Below are positions 59,949-64,000 of a stretch of DNA of 64,000 bases, in pieces; within the stretch, counting starts at the first letter, position 1, and each line of letters starts with the position of its first letter. Location: NCBI RefSeq assembly GCF_014243395.1, contig NZ_JACLCP010000004.1, positions 186,001 through 250,000 of the forward strand. The letters are read 5' to 3'. Source of the stretch: Winogradskyella flava. GTDB lineage: Bacteria > Bacteroidota > Bacteroidia > Flavobacteriales > Flavobacteriaceae. The notes under the pieces were generated by a model. It was not told the origin of the DNA. It did not search any database and was given only the letters and a program-made list of their open reading frames with translations. A program made the translations under genes and the position numbers.

Positions 59949-61840
59949 ATTAGGGTGTAGGTGTTTGCTTGGGTTATTTTTATTTGTTTAATTTCGATGA
60001 GTTCAGAGAGACTTTGTAAAAGTTCTTTCTCGGTACAATTGATGGCTTTCAACAACTGTCGCGAAGATAAATCTTCTGTCCGTAATGCTTTTAGAAGTTG
60101 ATTGGAAATATCAATTCTTGGTTGCTCTTTTCTGTTTGAAACTTTTTCCACACAAACTGAGCATTGGCCACATACTTTCTTTGCCTTTTCACCAAAGTAG
60201 GAGAGTAGCTGTTGATTTTTACAAACGGAATCATTCTTCCCATAATTAAGAACAGCTTCCACTTGTTTGTGTTTTAGTTGATGTTGCTGTTTTATGGTTT
60301 TTGCAATAGGGTTAATTGTAACATCATCCTCTCGTGGTTTTAAAAATGTAATTTCAGAATCTGTATTTGCCATTTGAAGACTTATAATCTCGTCCTTTTC
60401 TAACTGCTTTAATTGTGCAACGACTTTAGGTTCTGAAAGGTTGGCTTTTTGGATGACCAAATTTAAATTCACCTTAGTTTCATAGTCAAAAATTCCCCCA
60501 TAGGTTCTCAGTAACACTTTAACTAAAGTATTTAAGTCCAAGTGTTTCTCTAAATATTGAAACAACATGGTATTCGTCGTTAGAAATTGAATCTTTGTTC
60601 TAAAGTTAAAATGCTGGGTTAAGGTTATAATCGAATTCCTGTCTAGTATTAGTAAGGCATTGTAGGTTAGACTTGGATTTAAGTTGTAAGCCGTACAAAA
60701 GGATTTAAAATCAAACTGATGCGTACCGTTTTCTCCCTCACCATAGGCCACTTGAAAATAGTTGCAAAGTTTGATATAAACTTTTTTCACAAAGTCAACT
60801 GATGGCAAAGCACTTAAAAATTGACTGCGCAAGCGGTCTTCATCTATATGTTGCTTTAAGATAATTGCATGAGCCAATTTGCCATCACGCCCAACTCTTC
60901 CAGCTTCTTGATAATAACTTTCTAGACTTTCAGGTAAATTGAAATGAATTACTGTTTTTACATCAGCCTTATCAATTCCCATTCCAAAAGCTGTTGTTGC
61001 TACCATAATTTCTTTTAGACCATTTAGCCACTGCTGCAACCGCTCTTGTTTTTCCTTATTGGTAATACCACCGTGATAAAAGGTAGAGGAGAAGCCTTTT
61101 GCTTCTAGATAGTTATGGATATCATTTGTGGCACGTCTGTTTCTCACATATATGATAGAAGATCCTTTGTATCTATTTAATATATGCTCCAGCTGAAATA
61201 ATTTATCATCCGTGTGAATAACTTGATAGGAAATATTAGACCTTTCAAACGAGGCTTTAAATATTTTTGGATTAACAAAATCAAGATTTTCAACAATATC
61301 ATTGATGACATTGTGTTTTGCTGTAGCCGTTAATGCAATGCAAGTAACTTGTGGATGCAGTTGTCGTAAAGTTGAAATATGCTTGTAAGCGGGTCTAAAG
61401 TCATTTCCCCATTGACTAATACAATGGGCTTCATCAACAGCAATGAGATTCACTTTCATTTGCTGAATGCGTTCTTGCACAATAGATTGCTGTAGTCGTT
61501 CAGGTGATAGGTACAAAAATTTGTAATTGCCGTAAATACAATTGTCTAATTGTGTATCTAAATCGCTATAAGACATTCCTGATGTAAGTGCTATGGCCTT
61601 AATCCCTTTTTGCTTTAAGGTGTTTACTTGGTCTTTCATTAAGGCAATTAATGGAGATACTACAATACAAATTCCGTCTTTTATTAATGCAGGAATTTGA
61701 AAACATATGGATTTTCCTCCGCCTGTAGGTAACAAGGCAAAAGTGTCCTCATTCTCTAAAACCGAAGTGATAATATCTTCTTGTAGCGGTCTAAAAGAGG
61801 TGTAATTCCAGTAACGCTCTAAAACTTCTATGGGATGCAT
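59945..61840 (-). CDS. RecQ-like DNA helicase, short form with zinc site but no HRDC
   Basis: The 631-residue protein has Walker A LLPTGGGKS (K43) and DEAH (136-139). Its zinc module has cysteines C540, C557, C560 and C563 around LLSYFGE and CGQCSVC. It then ends with a winged-helix-like stretch and has no HRDC domain. It complements the long RecQ at 8457, which has HRDC but lacks these cysteines. It overlaps fmt by 4 bp and follows the AAA_28 ATPase at 2 bp. Confidence 0.94.
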   Translation of the reverse strand: MHPIEVLERYWNYTSFRPLQEDIITSVLENEDTFALLPTGGGKSICFQIPALIKDGICIVVSPLIALMKDQVNTLKQKGIKAIALTSGMSYSDLDTQLDNCIYGNYKFLYLSPERLQQSIVQERIQQMKVNLIAVDEAHCISQWGNDFRPAYKHISTLRQLHPQVTCIALTATAKHNVINDIVENLDFVNPKIFKASFERSNISYQVIHTDDKLFQLEHILNRYKGSSIIYVRNRRATNDIHNYLEAKGFSSTFYHGGITNKEKQERLQQWLNGLKEIMVATTAFGMGIDKADVKTVIHFNLPESLESYYQEAGRVGRDGKLAHAIILKQHIDEDRLRSQFLSALPSVDFVKKVYIKLCNYFQVAYGEGENGTHQFDFKSFCTAYNLNPSLTYNALLILDRNSIITLTQHFNFRTKIQFLTTNTMLFQYLEKHLDLNTLVKVLLRTYGGIFDYETKVNLNLVIQKANLSEPKVVAQLKQLEKDEIISLQMANTDSEITFLKPREDDVTINPIAKTIKQQHQLKHKQVEAVLNYGKNDSVCKNQQLLSYFGEKAKKVCGQCSVCVEKVSNRKEQPRIDISNQLLKALRTEDLSSRQLLKAINCTEKELLQSLSELIEIKQIKITQANTYTLI

Positions 61841-61842
61841 TG

Positions 61843-62382
61843 TTACAAATTTAACACCTCTAAAACAAAATCTGAACGTTTTTCAATAGATTCAAAAGGT
61901 ACATCAATGAGTTGGTAACCAAAACGCATATAGGTTTTCATTAAATGATGATGAATTTCTATGGCTTGTTCAAAGTTCTCGTAACGTTCACTATCACTTG
62001 TGAATATTTCTTGCCAAGGTGCTAAAACAAAAACAAAATCGTATTTGTGGTTTTTACTAGCCTCTATAAAATGTTTGGGATATTCATCTCCAATATAATC
62101 CATGTAGGCCAAAATGTCAGGTATGCCTCTGTCCAAGAAAACAATATTCTTTGGTTCTTTGGAGGCATCATTATATTGTTTGGTTCGACCTTCCAAAAGT
62201 TTTTCACTAAACAATAAAGGTTTGGACAAAAACAGTTGTTCTATGCCATCCTTTCTTGCCTGTAAGGTAATCTCTCGTGATATTTCATCATAGCATAGAA
62301 AGCCTCTAGATTTTAAGTGGTCAATAATTGAGGATTTTCCAGTTCCTGGTCCACCAGTGATAACGATTTTCTTTGGATTCAA
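61843..62382 (-). CDS. AAA_28-type nucleoside triphosphatase
   Basis: The 179-residue P-loop protein starts with KIVITGGPGTGKSSI (Walker A, GGPGTGKS). It has FLDRGIPD and a YDFVFVLAPWQEIF strand, matching the AAA_28/NadR-kinase-like family of small ATPases of unknown role. The first gene of the ATPase-recQ2-fmt operon, it is divergent from the DUF493 gene. Confidence 0.86.
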   Translation of the reverse strand: MNPKKIVITGGPGTGKSSIIDHLKSRGFLCYDEISREITLQARKDGIEQLFLSKPLLFSEKLLEGRTKQYNDASKEPKNIVFLDRGIPDILAYMDYIGDEYPKHFIEASKNHKYDFVFVLAPWQEIFTSDSERYENFEQAIEIHHHLMKTYMRFGYQLIDVPFESIEKRSDFVLEVLNL

Positions 62383-62447
62383 ATTGGCAATGTTTTTGCA
62401 GTAAAATTCGTGATAAAAAATTAGAACGGAAAATGTAAAGTTAAATG

Positions 62448-62455
62448 TATCTTTG
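62448..62455 (+). promoter_or_regulatory. -7 box for the DUF493 gene
   Basis: TATCTTTG matches TAnnTTTG. The alternative TTG start at 62453 lies inside it, which supports the ATG at 62474. Confidence 0.6.
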
Positions 62456-62473
62456 CATCTGAAAAAATACGGA

Positions 62474-62767
62474 ATGGATAATTCAAAAAAGACGGAAGAA
62501 TTTTATGTAAAGTTAAAGGCACAACTGCAAGACACCACACTTTGGCCTAGCGAATATTTATATAAATTCATTGTTATATCGGAAACTGCTAAAATCGACG
62601 AAATTAAAACCCTGTTTAATCATTTAGGAGCTGTCATACAAACACGTCCATCAAAGAATGGAAAATATACCAGTGTTTCTATAAATGTTCGAATGAAAAA
62701 CCCTGACGCCGTTATATTAAAGTATAAAGAAGTCGCAAAAAATGTAGAGGGTGTAATTTCCCTTTAA
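62474..62767 (+). CDS. DUF493 (YbeD-like) protein
   Basis: The 97-residue protein matches the DUF493 family: LWPSEYLYKFIV opens the ferredoxin-like fold, and VIQTRPSKNGKYTSVSINVRM carries the KYTSVS motif. YbeD-like proteins have an ACT-like fold, without a known role. The start at 62474 is chosen because the -7 box covers the upstream TTG. Confidence 0.9.
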   Translation: MDNSKKTEEFYVKLKAQLQDTTLWPSEYLYKFIVISETAKIDEIKTLFNHLGAVIQTRPSKNGKYTSVSINVRMKNPDAVILKYKEVAKNVEGVISL

Positions 62768-62794
62768 AAACCTTTTAAACTTCTTATTTTTTTG

Positions 62795-62801
62795 TACTTT
62801 G
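62795..62801 (+). promoter_or_regulatory. Near-consensus -7 box for the DUF4290 gene
   Basis: TACTTTG, one base shorter than TAnnTTTG, 55 bp before the TTG start codon. A weak AAAACC/GGTTTT hairpin follows. Confidence 0.35.
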
Positions 62802-62856
62802 CAGCAAAACCTAGAGACTTCGGGTTTTCAATTTATTTACTACACATTTTACAATT

Positions 62857-63501
62857 TTGATTGACGATTTAGAATACAACACAGAACGCGAGCATTTAAT
62901 TATACCAGAGTATGGACGTCATTTGCAGAAAATGATTAATCATGCTAAATCTCGAGAAACCAAGGAAGAACGAAATAAGTTAGCGAAAGCAATAATTTCC
63001 GTAATGGGCAATCTACAACCACATTTACGAGATGTGGCAGATTTTCAACATAAGTTATGGGATCAGCTATTTATCATGTCAGATTTTGAATTGGATGCAG
63101 ATTCTCCTTTTGAGAAGCCATCCAAAGAAGAACTTACAGCAAGACCAGAGCCTTTAAAGTATCCACAGAATCATCCCAAATATCGTTTTTATGGAAACAA
63201 TATTAAGACAATGATTGATGTGGCAGTAAGCTGGGAAGATGGCGAATTAAAAGAAGCACTTGTCTATACTATAGCAAATCATATGAAAAAGTGTTTCCTT
63301 AATTGGAATAAAGATACTGTGGAGGATGATGTTATTTTTGATCATCTGTTTGAACTTTCCAATGGTAAAATAAACCTTAAAAACAGTGAGGAGGACCTAA
63401 CTGATTCTTCTAGTTTGATGCGTACAAAATCTAAGTACAGCAATAAAAACAATCCAAAAAAATCTAAGAAAAAATATTCCAATAACAGAAAACGTTACTA
63501 A
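62857..63501 (+). CDS. DUF4290 protein
   Basis: The 214-residue protein of the Bacteroidota DUF4290 family begins with the conserved EYNTEREHLIIPEYGRHLQKM. After a soluble helical core (about 1-165) there is a basic Lys/Asn/Ser-rich tail ending in NRKRY, suggesting nucleic-acid contact. The start is a TTG; no ATG or GTG lies in a better position. murA follows at 6 bp, so the two are cotranscribed. Confidence 0.86.
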   Translation: MIDDLEYNTEREHLIIPEYGRHLQKMINHAKSRETKEERNKLAKAIISVMGNLQPHLRDVADFQHKLWDQLFIMSDFELDADSPFEKPSKEELTARPEPLKYPQNHPKYRFYGNNIKTMIDVAVSWEDGELKEALVYTIANHMKKCFLNWNKDTVEDDVIFDHLFELSNGKINLKNSEEDLTDSSSLMRTKSKYSNKNNPKKSKKKYSNNRKRY

Positions 63502-63507
63502 GAACGT

Positions 63508-64000
63508 ATGGGAACATTTAAAATTGAAGGAGGGCACCAACTCAGGGGAAGAATCCAACCACAAGGTGCAAAAAACGAAGCTTTACAAATCTTATGTGCA
63601 GTACTCTTAACTGCTGAAGAAGTAATTATAAATAACATACCAGATATTATTGATGTCAATAAGCTTATCGCTTTGCTTAAAAAGCTTGGTGTTAAGGTTA
63701 AAAAACTAGATAAGGGGTCCTATAGTTTTCAGGCTGATGACGTTGATCTAAAATATTTAGAGTCTGCCGAATTTAAAGAAGACGGTAAAGGTCTAAGAGG
63801 GTCCATAATGATTGTTGGACCATTATTGGGGAGATTTGGAAAAGGTTACATCCCTAAACCAGGAGGTGACAAAATAGGAAGACGACGATTAGATACGCAT
63901 TTCGAAGGTTTTATAAATCTAGGTGCGAAATTCCGTTACAACAGAGATGATTTGTTCTATGGCGTAGAAGCAAAGAAACTTAAGGGTACTTATATGCTTC
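63508..64000 (+). CDS. murA: UDP-N-acetylglucosamine 1-carboxyvinyltransferase, 3' truncated by the window
   Basis: The first committed step of peptidoglycan synthesis: transfers enolpyruvate from PEP to UDP-GlcNAc. About 164 residues are visible, starting MGTFKIEGG. GAKNEAL contains the PEP-binding Lys-Asn pair, GLRGSIMIVGPLLGRFG the LRGS..GPLL motif and GGDKIGRRRLDTH the substrate loop. The catalytic Cys region near residue 115 is not a classic C-rich loop in what is seen here (it reads GRFGKGYIPK). The usual fosfomycin-target cysteine may therefore be replaced. The gene is coupled to the DUF4290 gene. Confidence 0.95.
   Translation, partial: MGTFKIEGGHQLRGRIQPQGAKNEALQILCAVLLTAEEVIINNIPDIIDVNKLIALLKKLGVKVKKLDKGSYSFQADDVDLKYLESAEFKEDGKGLRGSIMIVGPLLGRFGKGYIPKPGGDKIGRRRLDTHFEGFINLGAKFRYNRDDLFYGVEAKKLKGTYML

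Overview
The window is a stretch of an AT-rich chromosome from a member of Bacteroidota, most likely a marine Flavobacteriaceae. Three kinds of evidence agree. Gene content: a PorV/PorQ-type outer membrane protein, a kelch protein with a C-terminal type IX secretion (T9SS) sorting tail, a FecA-like TonB receptor, and Bacteroidota-typical families (DUF3276, DUF4290, DUF4105, DUF6495). Promoters: TAnnTTTG -7 boxes recur, often with a TTG or TTTG 19-20 bp upstream, and Shine-Dalgarno sequences are rarely visible. Intergenic repeats: several short elements resemble ones I recognise from flavobacterial genomes. I see no rRNA operon, CRISPR array, prophage or intact insertion sequence. The species cannot be named from the sequence alone.

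Layout. 1-8.2 kb: end of an exopolysaccharide sugar transferase, a T9SS-related/DUF4105 pair, pssA, a TerC protein, and a kdsD-tatC-CMD-lptB operon on the minus strand. 8.4-18.5 kb: recQ, a cyclophilin-FKBP fusion, a TPR lipoprotein, DUF3276, an ABC exporter, an amino acid dehydrogenase, nusB, a DUF1573 lipoprotein and yajC. 18.5-22.5 kb is the most accessory-looking part: a YdeI-like gene, a small winged-helix-like gene, and an AraC regulator followed by a DUF5367/DUF1772/NmrA-like operon with a well-formed operator region. 22.5-33 kb: pepT, usp, pyrD, LysE, a T9SS kelch protein, mvaB, a TonB receptor, guaB and rdgB. 33-39 kb: a prolyl oligopeptidase, a GT39-like transferase and a secreted glycosidase. 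39-52 kb: hpf, rlmH, nadC, priA, an orphan LytTR regulator, the rpsF-rpsR-rplI operon, GDPD, a MacB-like permease and hisS. 52-64 kb: a decayed T9SS-tail gene, a propeller-amidohydrolase fusion, tRNA-Met with a duplicated 3' end, pabC-like, algH and hup genes, an ATPase-recQ2-fmt operon, and the start of murA.

Most of the window is ordinary housekeeping and envelope biology. The kdsD-lptB operon serves Kdo/LPS synthesis and export together with Tat. The ribosomal, hisS, fmt, nusB and rlmH genes serve gene expression, while guaB, pyrD, rdgB and nadC serve nucleotides and cofactors. No clear new defence or biosynthetic system is visible. The points most worth a second look are the AraC operon with its paired operators, two -7 boxes that abut terminator hairpins, the tRNA-Met scar, the T9SS pseudogene, and two RecQ paralogues that have lost complementary accessory domains.
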